Assembly (NCBI GenBank): GCA_947034895.1
Contig: OX344763.1
Location: 68,219,093 to 68,283,092, forward strand
Origin: Rhytidiadelphus loreus
Lineage: Eukaryota; Streptophyta; Bryopsida; Hypnales; Hylocomiaceae
Direction of reading: 5' to 3'
Length of the DNA: 64,000 nt
Shown here piece after piece: positions 51,901 to 63,850 of this stretch. A program made the position numbers and the translations under genes. The notes beneath the pieces are model-generated. The model was not told the origin of the DNA, did no database searches, and saw nothing but the letters and a program-made list of their open reading frames with translations. Position 1 is the stretch's first letter, and each line of letters begins with the position of its first letter.

Positions 51901-53505
51901 AAAGTCATTGAATTCCTATCAAGAAGAATGGGAAACATGAGGTGCAAGTTGCAAATATTCATAAACTCAAGAATTCAATGAAATACGCAATTCCTTAGCA
52001 CATTGAATGACGTTGTACGTGGAATGGATTATGGAATTCCAACTACACCTAGTACTTTAATTCGCAAAAGTATATAAAGTCATTGAATTCCTATCAAGAA
52101 GAATGGGAAACATGTCGTGCAAGTTGCAAATATTCATAAACTCAAGAATTCAAAGAAATACGCAATTCCTTAGCACATTGAATGACGTTGTACGTGGAAT
52201 AGATTATGGAATTCCAACTACACCTAGTACTTTAATTCGCAAAAGTATATAAAGTCATTGAGTCCCTATAAAGAAGAATGGGAAACATGTCGTGCAAGTT
52301 GCAAATATTCATAAACTCAAGAATTCAAAGAAATACGCAATTGCTCATCACATTCAATGAACTTGTACGTGGAATGGATTATGGAATTTCAAATACACCT
52401 AGTACTATAATTCCCAAAAGTGTATAAAGTCATTGAATTCCTATCAAGAAGAATGGGAAACATGAGGTGCAAGTTGCAAATATTCATAAACTCAAGAATT
52501 CAATGAAATACGCAATTGCTCATCACATTGAATGAACTTGTACGGGGAATGGAAATATGGAATTTGAACCATGCCTACTACTTTAATTCGCAAAAGTATA
52601 TAGAGTCATTGAATTCCTATCAAGAAGAATGGGAAACATGAGGTGCAAGTTGCAAATATTCATAAACTCAAGAATTCAAAGAAATACGCAATTGCTCAAC
52701 ACATTGAATGAACTTGTACGTGGAATGGAAATATGGAATATGAACCATGCCTACTACTTTAATTCGCAAAAGTATATAAAGTCATTGAATCCCTATCAAG
52801 AAGAATGGGAAACATGTCGTGCAAGTTGCAAATATTCATAAACTCAAGAATTCAAAGAAATACGCAATTCCTTAGCACATTGAATGACGTTGTACGTGGA
52901 ATGGATTATGGAATTCCAACTACACCTAGTACTTTAATTCGCAAAAGTATATAAAGTCATTGAATCCCTATCAAGAAGAATGGGAAACATGTCGTGCAAG
53001 TTGCAAATATTCATAAACTCAAGAATTCAAAGAAATACGCAATTCCTTAGCACATTGAATGACGTTGTACGTGGAATGGATTATGGAATTCCAACTACAC
53101 CTAGTACTTTAATTCGCAAAAGTATATAAAGTCATTGAATTCCTATCAAGAAGAATGGGAAACATGAGGTGCAAGTTGCAAATATTCATAAACTCAAGAA
53201 TTCAATGAAATACGCAATTGCTCATCACATTGAATAAACTTGTACGGGGAATGGAAATATGGAATTTGAACCATGCCTACTACTTTAATTCGCAAAAGTA
53301 TATAAAGTCATTGAATCCCTATCAAAAAGAATGGGAAACATGTCGTGCAAGTTGCAAATATTCATAAACTCAAGAATTCAAAGAAATACGCAATTCCTTA
53401 GCACATTGAATGACGTTGTACGTGGAATAGATTATGGAATTCCAACTACACCTAGTACTTTAATTCGCAAAAGTATATAAAGTCATTGAATCCCTATCAA
53501 GAAGA
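48943..53505. repeat. Array domain 4: transition zone
   Basis: It begins with W-D-M-M (48943-49645), a shortened relative of the eight-monomer module. The last W in the window is at 50172, with a private AAAGAGATACG. From 50.9 kb new variants appear: C units with GGAATAGATT followed by TTGAGTCCCTATAAAG, and D units with AAATACACC and TTCCCAAAAG. The C-D-L run at 51050-51575 is related to 52103-52628 (lag 1053 bp). Confidence 0.75.
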
Positions 53506-55786
53506 ATGGGAAACATGTCGTGCAAGTTGCAAATATTCATAAACTCAAGAATTCAAAGAAATACGCAATTGCTCATCACATTGAATGAACTTGTACGTGG
53601 AATGGATTATGGAATTTCAAATACACCTAGTAGTATAATTCGCAAAAGTGTATAAAGTCATTGAATTCCTATCAAGAAGAATGGGAAACATGAGGTGCAA
53701 GTTGCAAATATTCATAAACTCAAGAATTCAAAGAAATACGCAATTGCTCAACACATTGAATGAACTTGTACGGGGAATGGAAATATGGAATTTGAACCAT
53801 GCCTACTACTTTAATTCGCAAAAGTATATAGAGTCATTGAATTCCTATCAAGAAGAATGGGAAACATGTCGTGCAAGTTGCAAATATTCATAAACTCAAG
53901 AATTCAAAGAAATACGCAATTGCTCAACACATTGAATGAACTTGTACGTGGAATGGAAATATGGAATATGAACCATGCCTACTACTTTAATTCGCAAAAG
54001 TATATAAAGTCATTGAATCCCTATCAAGAAGAATGGGAAACATGTCGTGCAAGTTGCAAATATTCATAAGTTCAAGAATTCAAAGAAATACGCAATTCCT
54101 TAGCACATTGAATGACGTTGTACGTGGAATGGATTATGGAATTCCAACTACACCTAGTACTTTAATTCGCAAAAGTATATAAAGTCATTGAATTCCTATC
54201 AAGAAGAAAGGGAAACATGAGGTGCAAGTTGCAAATATTCATAAACTCAAGAATTCAATGAAATACGCAATTGCTCATCACATTGAATGAACTTGTACGG
54301 GGAATGGAAATATGGAATTTGAACCATGCCTACTACTTTAATTCGCAAAAGTATATAAAGTCATTGAATTCCTATCAAGAAGAATGAAAAACATGAGGTG
54401 CAAGTTGCAAATATTCATAAACTCAAGAATTCAATGAAATACACAATTCCTTAGCACATTGAATGACGTTGTACGTGGAATAGATTATGGAATTCCAACT
54501 ACACCTAGTACTTTAATTCGCAAAAGTATATAAAGTCATTGAATTCCTATCAAGAAGAAAGGGAAACATGAGGTGCAAGTTGCAAATATTCATAAACTCA
54601 AGAATTCAATGAAATACGCAATTGCTCATCACATTGAATGAACTTGTACGGGGAATGGAAATATGGAATTTGAACCATGCCTACTACTTTAATTCGCAAA
54701 AGTATATAAAGTCATTGAATTCCTATCAAGAAGAATGAAAAACATGAGGTGCAAGTTGCAAATATTCATAAACTCAAAAATTCAATGAAATACACAATTC
54801 CTTAGCACATTGAATGACGTTGTACGTGGAATAGATTATGGAATTCCAACTACACCTAGTACTTTAATTCGCAAAAGTATATAAAGTCATTGAATCCCTA
54901 TCAAGAAGAATGGGAAACATGTCGTGTAAGTTGCAAATATTCATAAACTCAAGAATTCAAAGAAATACGCAATTCCTTAGCACATTGAATGACGTTGTAC
55001 GTGGAATGGATTATGGAATTCCAACTACTCCTAGTACTTTAATTCGCAAAAGTATATAAAGTCATTGAATTCCTATCAAGAAGAATGGGAAACATGAGGT
55101 GCAAGTTGCAAATATTCATAAACTCAAGAATTCAAAGAAATACGCAATTGCTCATCACATTGAATGAACTTGTACGGGAAATGGAAATATGGAATTTGAA
55201 CCATGCCTACTACTTTAATTCGCAAAAGTATATAGAGTCATTGAATTCCTATCAAGAAGAATGGGAAACATGAGGTGCAAGTTGCAAATATTCATAAACT
55301 CAAGAATTCAAAGAAATACGCAATTGCTCAACACATTGAATGAACTTGTACGTGGAATGGAAATATGGAATATGAACCATGCCTACTACTTTAATTCGCA
55401 AAAGTATATAAAGTCATTGAATTCCTATCAAGAAGAATGGGAAACATATCGTGCAAGTTGCAAATATTCATAAACTCAAGAATTCAAAGAAATACGCAAT
55501 TCCTTAGCACATTGAATGACGTTGTACGTGGAATAGATTATGGAATTCCAACTACACCTAGTACTTTAATTCGCAAAAGTATATAAAGTCATTGAATCCC
55601 TATCAAGAAGAATGGGAAACATGTCGTGCAAGTTGCAAATATTCATAAACTCAAGAATTCAAAGAAATACGCAATTGCTCATCACATTGAATGAACTTGT
55701 ACGTGGAATGGATTATGGAATTTCAACTACACCTAGTATTATAATTCGCAAAAGTGTATAAAGTCATTGAATTCCTATCAAGAAGA
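53506..55786. repeat. 13-monomer HOR, copy 1 (2281 bp)
   Basis: Order is D-L-M-C-L-C-L-C-C-L-M-C-D, with starts at 53506, 53681, 53857, 54033, 54208, 54384, 54559, 54735, 54910, 55085, 55261, 55437 and 55612. Private markers are CACCTAGTAGT, CATAAGTTC, two AAGAAAGGGAAAC heads, TCGTGTAAG, ACTACTCCTAG and ACGGGAAATGG. All return 2281 bp downstream. A visible difference is ACTCAAAAATTC here against ACTCAAGAATTC in copy 2. Confidence 0.92.
54208..54909. repeat. Tandemly doubled L-C dimer (2 x 351 bp)
   Basis: L with an AAGGGAAAC head plus C with ACACAATTCC and GGAATAGATT forms a 351-bp pair (54208-54558) that is repeated at once (54559-54909). The doubled pair is inherited inside the second HOR copy at 56489-57190, so this doubling is older than the 2281-bp duplication. 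Confidence 0.9.
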
Positions 55787-58067
55787 ATGGGAAACATGTC
55801 GTGCAAGTTGCAAATATTCATAAACTCAAGAATTCAAAGAAATACGCAATTGCTCATCACATTGAATGAACTTGTACGTGGAATGGATTATGGAATTTCA
55901 AATACACCTAGTAGTATAATTCGCAAAAGTGTATAAAGTCATTGAATTCCTATCAAGAAGAATGGGAAACATGAGGTGCAAGTTGCAAATATTCATAAAC
56001 TCAAGAATTCAAAGAAATACGCAATTGCTCAACACATTGAATGAACTTGTACGGGGAATGGAAATATGGAATTTGAACCATGCCTACTACTTTAATTCGC
56101 AAAAGTATATAGAGTCATTGAATTCCTATCAAGAAGAATGGGAAACATGTCGTGCAAGTTGCAAATATTCATAAACTCAAGAATTCAAAGAAATACGCAA
56201 TTGCTCAACACATTGAATGAACTTGTACGTGGAATGGAAATATGGAATATGAACCATGCCTACTACTTTAATTCGCAAAAGTATATAAAGTCATTGAATC
56301 CCTATCAAGAAGAATGGGAAACATGTCGTGCAAGTTGCAAATATTCATAAGTTCAAGAATTCAAAGAAATACGCAATTCCTTAGCACATTGAATGACGTT
56401 GTACGTGGAATGGATTATGGAATTCCAACTACACCTAGTACTTTAATTCGCAAAAGTATATAAAGTCATTGAATTCCTATCAAGAAGAAAGGGAAACATG
56501 AGGTGCAAGTTGCAAATATTCATAAACTCAAGAATTCAATGAAATACGCAATTGCTCATCACATTGAATGAACTTGTACGGGGAATGGAAATATGGAATT
56601 TGAACCATGCCTACTACTTTAATTCGCAAAAGTATATAAAGTCATTGAATTCCTATCAAGAAGAATGAAAAACATGAGGTGCAAGTTGCAAATATTCATA
56701 AACTCAAGAATTCAATGAAATACACAATTCCTTAGCACATTGAATGACGTTGTACGTGGAATAGATTATGGAATTCCAACTACACCTAGTACTTTAATTC
56801 GCAAAAGTATATAAAGTCATTGAATTCCTATCAAGAAGAAAGGGAAACATGAGGTGCAAGTTGCAAATATTCATAAACTCAAGAATTCAATGAAATACGC
56901 AATTGCTCATCACATTGAATGAACTTGTACGGGGAATGGAAATATGGAATTTGAACCATGCCTACTACTTTAATTCGCAAAAGTATATAAAGTCATTGAA
57001 TTCCTATCAAGAAGAATGAAAAACATGAGGTGCAAGTTGCAAATATTCATAAACTCAAGAATTCAATGAAATACACAATTCCTTAGCACATTGAATGACG
57101 TTGTACGTGGAATAGATTATGGAATTCCAACTACACCTAGTACTTTAATTCGCAAAAGTATATAAAGTCATTGAATCCCTATCAAGAAGAATGGGAAACA
57201 TGTCGTGTAAGTTGCAAATATTCATAAACTCAAGAATTCAAAGAAATACGCAATTCCTTAGCACATTGAATGACGTTGTACGTGGAATGGATTATGGAAT
57301 TCCAACTACTCCTAGTACTTTAATTCGCAAAAGTATATAAAGTCATTGAATTCCTATCAAGAAGAATGGGAAACATGAGGTGCAAGTTGCAAATATTCAT
57401 AAACTCAAGAATTCAAAGAAATACGCAATTGCTCATCACATTGAATGAACTTGTACGGGAAATGGAAATATGGAATTTGAACCATGCCTACTACTTTAAT
57501 TCGCAAAAGTATATAGAGTCATTGAATTCCTATCAAGAAGAATGGGAAACATGAGGTGCAAGTTGCAAATATTCATAAACTCAAGAATTCAAAGAAATAC
57601 GCAATTGCTCAACACATTGAATGAACTTGTACGTGGAATGGAAATATGGAATATGAACCATGCCTACTACTTTAATTCGCAAAAGTATATAAAGTCATTG
57701 AATTCCTATCAAGAAGAATGGGAAACATATCGTGCAAGTTGCAAATATTCATAAACTCAAGAATTCAAAGAAATACGCAATTCCTTAGCACATTGAATGA
57801 CGTTGTACGTGGAATAGATTATGGAATTCCAACTACACCTAGTACTTTAATTCGCAAAAGTATATAAAGTCATTGAATCCCTATCAAGAAGAATGGGAAA
57901 CATGTCGTGCAAGTTGCAAATATTCATAAACTCAAGAATTCAAAGAAATACGCAATTGCTCATCACATTGAATGAACTTGTACGTGGAATGGATTATGGA
58001 ATTTCAACTACACCTAGTATTATAATTCGCAAAAGTGTATAAAGTCATTGAATTCCTATCAAGAAGA
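55787..58067. repeat. 13-monomer HOR, copy 2 (2281 bp)
   Basis: Directly adjacent to copy 1, with every private marker at +2281 bp. It is followed at 58068 by a D monomer with AACTACACCTAGTACT instead of AAATACACCTAGTAGT. That could be the conversion-altered start of a third copy, or the parental D at the junction. Confidence 0.92.
56489..57190. repeat. Tandemly doubled L-C dimer inside HOR copy 2
   Basis: Counterpart of 54208-54909 at +2281 bp, with the same AAGGGAAAC heads, ACACAATTCC and GGAATAGATT. Confidence 0.9.
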
Positions 58068-58242
58068 ATGGGAAACATGTCGTGCAAGTTGCAAATATTC
58101 ATAAACTCAAGAATTCAAAGAAATACGCAATTGCTCATCACATTGAATGAACTTGTACGTGGAATGGATTATGGAATTTCAACTACACCTAGTACTATAA
58201 TTCGCAAAAGTGTATAAAGTCATTGAATTCCTATCAAGAAGA

Positions 58243-60170
58243 ATGGGAAACATGAGGAGCAAGTTGCAAATATTCATAAACTCAAGAATTCAATGAAATA
58301 CGCAATTGCTCATCACATTGAATGAACTTGTACGGGGAATGGAAATATGGAATTTGAACCATGCCTACTACTTTAATTCGCAAAAGTATATAAAGTCATT
58401 GAAACCCTATCAAGAAGAATGGGAAACATGTCGTGCAAGTTGCAAATATTCATAAACTCAAGAATTCAAAGAACTACGCAATTGCTCATCACATTGAATG
58501 CACTTGTACGTGGAATGGAAATATGGAATATGAACCATGCCTACTACTTTAATTCGCAAAAGTATATAAAGTCATTGAATCCCTATCAAGAAGAATGGGA
58601 AACATGTCGTGCAAGTTGCAAATATTCATAAACTCAAGAATTCAAAGAAATACGCAATTCCTTAGCACATTGAATGACGTTGTACGTGGAATGGATTATG
58701 GAATTCCAACTACACCTAGTACTTTAATTCGCAAAAGTATATAAAGTCATTGAATCCCTATCAAGATGAATGGGAAACATATCGTGCAAGTTGCAAATAT
58801 TCATAAACTCAAGAATTCAAAGAAATACGCAATTCCTTAGCACATTGAATGACGTTGTACGTGGAATGGATTATGGAATTCCAACTACACCTAGTACTTT
58901 AATTCGCAAAAGTATATAAAGTCATTGAATTCCTATCAAGATGAATGGGAAACATATCGTGCAAGTTGCAAATATTCATAAACTCAAGAATTCAAAGAAA
59001 TACGCAATTCCTTAGCACATTGAATGACGTTGTACGTGGAATGGATTATGGAATTCCAACTACACCTAGTACTTTAATTCGCAAAAGTATATAAAGTCAT
59101 TGAATCCCTATCAAGAAGAATGGGAAACATATCGTGCAAGTTGCAAATATTCATAAACTCAAGAATTCAAAGAAATACGCAATTCCTTAGCACATTGAAT
59201 GACGTTGTACGTGGAATGGATTATGGAATTCCAACTACACCTAGTACTTTAATTCGCAAAAGTATATAAAGTCATTGAATTCCTATCAAGAAGAATGGGA
59301 AACATGTCGTGCAAGTTGCAAATATTCATAAACTCAAGAATTCAAAGAAATACGCAATTCCTTAGCACATTGAATGACGTTGTACGTGGAATGGATTATG
59401 GAATTCCAACTACACCTAGTACTTTAATTCGCAAAAGTATATAAAGTCATTGAATTCCTATCAAGATGAATGGGAAACATATCGTGCAAGTTGCAAATAT
59501 TCATAAACTCAAGAATTCAAAGAAATACGCAATTCCTTAGCACATTGAATGACGTTGTACGTGGAATGGATTATGGAATTCCAACTACACCTAGTACTTT
59601 AATTCGCAAAAGTATATAAAGTCATTGAATCCCTATCAAGAAGAATGGGAAACATGAGGTGCAAGTTGCAAATATTCATAAACTCAAGAATTCAAAGAAA
59701 TACGCAATTCCTTAGCACATTGAATGAACTTGTACGTGGAATGGAAATATGGAATATGAACCATGCCTACTACTTTAATTCGCAAAAGTATATAAAGTCA
59801 TTGAATCCCTATCAAGAAGAATGGGAAACATGTCGTGCAAGTTGCAAATATTCATAAACTCAAGAATTCAAAGAAATACGCAATTCCTTAGCACATTGAA
59901 TGACGTTGTACGTGGAATGGATTATGGAATTCCAACTACACCTAGTACTTTAATTCGCAAAAGTATATAAAGTCATTGAATCCCTATCAAGAAGAATGGG
60001 AAACATGTCGTGCAAGTTGCAAATATTCATAAACTCAAGAATTCAATGAAATACGCAATTCCTTAGCACATTGAATGACGTTGTACGTGGAATGGATTAT
60101 GGAATTCCAACTACACCTAGTACTTTAATTCGCAAAAGTATATAAAGTCATTGAATCCCTATCAAGAAGA
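58243..60170. repeat. 11-monomer HOR, copy 1 (1928 bp)
   Basis: Order is L, M, six C, C/M chimera, C, C. Starts are 58243, 58419, 58595, 58770, 58945, 59120, 59295, 59470, 59645, 59821 and 59996. Markers include TTGAAACCC, GAACTACGC with GAATGCACTTG in the M, ACATATCG heads on four C units, and CAAGATGAATGGG three times. Eight of the eleven units are pure C. Confidence 0.92.
59645..59820 (+). repeat. Chimeric C/M monomer fixed in the 11-mer HOR
   Basis: The 5' part is C (CAATTCCTTAGCACATTG) and the 3' part is M (AACTTGTACGTGG, GGAATATGAACC), 176 bp. It is present in every HOR copy (59645, 61573, 63325), so the chimera formed before the HOR was amplified. Confidence 0.9.
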
Positions 60171-62098
60171 ATGGGAAACATGTCGTGCAAGTTGCAAATA
60201 TTCATGAACTCAAGAATTCAATGAAATACGCAATTGCTCATCACATTGAATGAACTTGTACGGGGAATGGAAATATGGAATTTGAACCATGCCTACTACT
60301 TTAATTCGCAAAAGTATATAAAGTCATTGAAACCCTATCAAGAAGAATGGGAAACATGTCGTGCAAGTTGCAAATATTCATAAACTCAAGAATTCAAAGA
60401 ACTACGCAATTGCTCATCACATTGAATGCACTTGTACGTGGAATGGAAATATGGAATATGAACCATGCCTACTACTTTAATTCGCAAAAGTATATAAAGT
60501 CATTGAATCCCTATCAAGAAGAATGGGAAACATGTCGTGCAAGTTGCAAATATTCATAAACTCAAGAATTCAAAGAAATACGCAATTCCTTAGCACATTG
60601 AATGACGTTGTACGTGGAATGGATTATGGAATTCCAACTACACCTAGTACTTTAATTCGCAAAAGTATATAAAGTCATTGAATCCCTATCAAGATGAATG
60701 GGAAACATATCGTGCAAGTTGCAAATATTCATAAACTCAAGAATTCAAAGAAATACGCAATTCCTTAGCACATTGAATGACGTTGTACGTGGAATGGATT
60801 ATGGAATTCCAACTACACCTAGTACTTTAATTCGCAAAAGTATATAAAGTCATTGAATTCCTATCAAGATGAATGGGAAACATATCGTGCAAGTTGCAAA
60901 TATTCATAAACTCAAGAATTCAAAGAAATACGCAATTCCTTAGCACATTGAATGACGTTGTACGTGGAATGGATTATGGAATTCCAACTACACCTAGTAC
61001 TTTAATTCGCAAAAGTATATAAAGTCATTGAATCCCTATCAAGAAGAATGGGAAACATATCGTGCAAGTTGCAAATATTCATAAACTCAAGAATTCAAAG
61101 AAATACGCAATTCCTTAGCACATTGAATGACGTTGTACGTGGAATGGATTATGGAATTCCAACTACACCTAGTACTTTAATTCGCAAAAGTATATAAAGT
61201 CATTGAATTCCTATCAAGAAGAATGGGAAACATGTCGTGCAAGTTGCAAATATTCATAAACTCAAGAATTCAAAGAAATACGCAATTCCTTAGCACATTG
61301 AATGACGTTGTACGTGGAATGGATTATGGAATTCCAACTACACCTAGTACTTTAATTCGCAAAAGTATATAAAGTCATTGAATTCCTATCAAGATGAATG
61401 GGAAACATATCGTGCAAGTTGCAAATATTCATAAACTCAAGAATTCAAAGAAATACGCAATTCCTTAGCACATTGAATGACGTTGTACGTGGAATGGATT
61501 ATGGAATTCCAACTACACCTAGTACTTTAATTCGCAAAAGTATATAAAGTCATTGAATCCCTATCAAGAAGAATGGGAAACATGAGGTGCAAGTTGCAAA
61601 TATTCATATACTCAAGAATTCAAAGAAATACGCAATTCCTTAGCACATTGAATGAACTTGTACGTGGAATGGAAATATGGAATATGAACCATGCCTACTA
61701 CTTTAATTCGCAAAAGTATATAAAGTCATTGAATCCCTATCAAGAAGAATGGGAAACATGTCGTGCAAGTTGCAAATATTCATAAACTCAAGAATTCAAA
61801 GAAATACGCAATTCCTTAGCACATTGAATGACGTTGTACGTGGAATGGATTATGGAATTCCAACTACACCTAGTACTTTAATTCGCAAAAGTATATAAAG
61901 TCATTGAATCCCTATCAAGAAGAATGGGAAACATGTCGTGCAAGTTGCAAATATTCATAAACTCAAGAATTCAATGAAATACGCAATTCCTTAGCACATT
62001 GAATGACGTTGTACGTGGAATGGATTATGGAATTCCAACTACACCTAGTACTTTAATTCGCAAAAGTATATAAAGTCATTGAATCCCTATCAAGAAGA
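60171..62098. repeat. 11-monomer HOR, copy 2 (1928 bp)
   Basis: Same order and markers as copy 1 at a lag of 1928 bp. Visible differences are the L head (TCGTGCAAG with TTCATGAACTC here, AGGAGCAAG in copy 1) and CATATACTC in the chimera at 61573. Confidence 0.92.
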
Positions 62099-63850
62099 AT
62101 GGGAAACATGTCGTGTAAGTTGCAAATATTCATAAACTCAAGAATTCAAAGAAATACGCAATTGCTCATCACATTGAATGCACTTGTACGTGGAATGGAA
62201 ATATGGAATATGAACCATGCCTACTACTTTAATTCGCAAAAGTATATAAAGTCATTGAATCCCTATCAAGAAGAATGGGAAACATGTCGTGCAAGTTGCA
62301 AATATTCATAAACTCAAGAATTCAAAGAAATACGCAATTCCTTAGCACATTGAATGACGTTGTACGTGGAATGGATTATGGAATTCCAACTACACCTAGT
62401 ACTTTAATTCGCAAAAGTATATAAAGTCATTGAATCCCTATCAAGATGAATGGGAAACATATCGTGCAAGTTGCAAATATTCATAAACTCAAGAATTCAA
62501 AGAAATACGCAATTCCTTAGCACATTGAATGACGTTGTACGTGGAATGGATTATGGAATTCCAACTACACCTAGTACTTTAATTCGCAAAAGTATATAAA
62601 GTCATTGAATTCCTATCAAGATGAATGGGAAACATATCGTGCAAGTTGCAAATATTCATAAACTCAAGAATTCAAAGAAATACGCAATTCCTTAGCACAT
62701 TGAATGACGTTGTACGTGGAATGGATTATGGAATTCCAACTACACCTAGTACTTTAATTCGCAAAAGTATATAAAGTCATTGAATCCCTATCAAGAAGAA
62801 TGGGAAACATATCGTGCAAGTTGCAAATATTCATAAACTCAAGAATTCAAAGAAATACGCAATTCCTTAGCACATTGAATGACGTTGTACGTGGAATGGA
62901 TTATGGAATTCCAACTACACCTAGTACTTTAATTCGCAAAAGTATATAAAGTCATTGAATTCCTATCAAGAAGAATGGGAAACATGTCGTGCAAGTTGCA
63001 AATATTCATAAACTCAAGAATTCAAAGAAATACGCAATTCCTTAGCACATTGAATGACGTTGTACGTGGAATGGATTATGGAATTCCAACTACACCTAGT
63101 ACTTTAATTCGCAAAAGTATATAAAGTCATTGAATTCCTATCAAGATGAATGGGAAACATATCGTGCAAGTTGCAAATATTCATAAACTCAAGAATTCAA
63201 AGAAATACGCAATTCCTTAGCACATTGAATGACGTTGTACGTGGAATGGATTATGGAATTCCAACTACACCTAGTACTTTAATTCGCAAAAGTATATAAA
63301 GTCATTGAATCCCTATCAAGAAGAATGGGAAACATGAGGTGCAAGTTGCAAATATTCATAAACTCAAGAATTCAAAGAAATACGCAATTCCTTAGCACAT
63401 TGAATGAACTTGTACGTGGAATGGAAATATGGAATATGAACCATGCCTACTACTTTAATTCGCAAAAGTATATAAAGTCATTGAATCCCTATCAAGAAGA
63501 ATGGGAAACATGTCGTGCAAGTTGCAAATATTCATAAACTCAAGAATTCAAAGAAATACGCAATTCCTTAGCACATTGAATGACGTTGTACGTGGAATGG
63601 ATTATGGAATTCCAACTACACCTAGTACTTTAATTCGCAAAAGTATATAAAGTCATTGAATCCCTATCAAGAAGAATGGGAAACATGTCGTGCAAGTTGC
63701 AAATATTCATAAACTCAAGAATTCAATGAAATACGCAATTCCTTAGCACATTGAATGACGTTTTACGTGGAATGGATTATGGAATTCCAACTACACCTAG
63801 TACTTTAATTCGCAAAAGTATATAAAGTCATTGAATCCCTATCAAGAAGA
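62099..63850. repeat. HOR copy 3 reduced to 10 monomers (1752 bp)
   Basis: Matches copy 2 from its M onward at a lag of 1752 bp, but the leading L monomer is absent. The M here reads GTGTAAGTTG and has lost the GAACTACGC change while keeping GAATGCACTTG, so the deletion junction or a conversion tract probably lies in its 5' part. The last C has TTTTACGTGG. Confidence 0.9.

Noticed and set aside
473..63537. About one hundred plus-strand open frames of 60-81 codons as a tandem gene family
   Set aside because: They occur once per suitable monomer, overlap at the ends, lack introns, signals or domains, and end at the same repeat-encoded TAA. Unit lengths of 175 and 176 bp prevent any long frame. 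Changes between types do not favour synonymous sites. They are shadows of the satellite.
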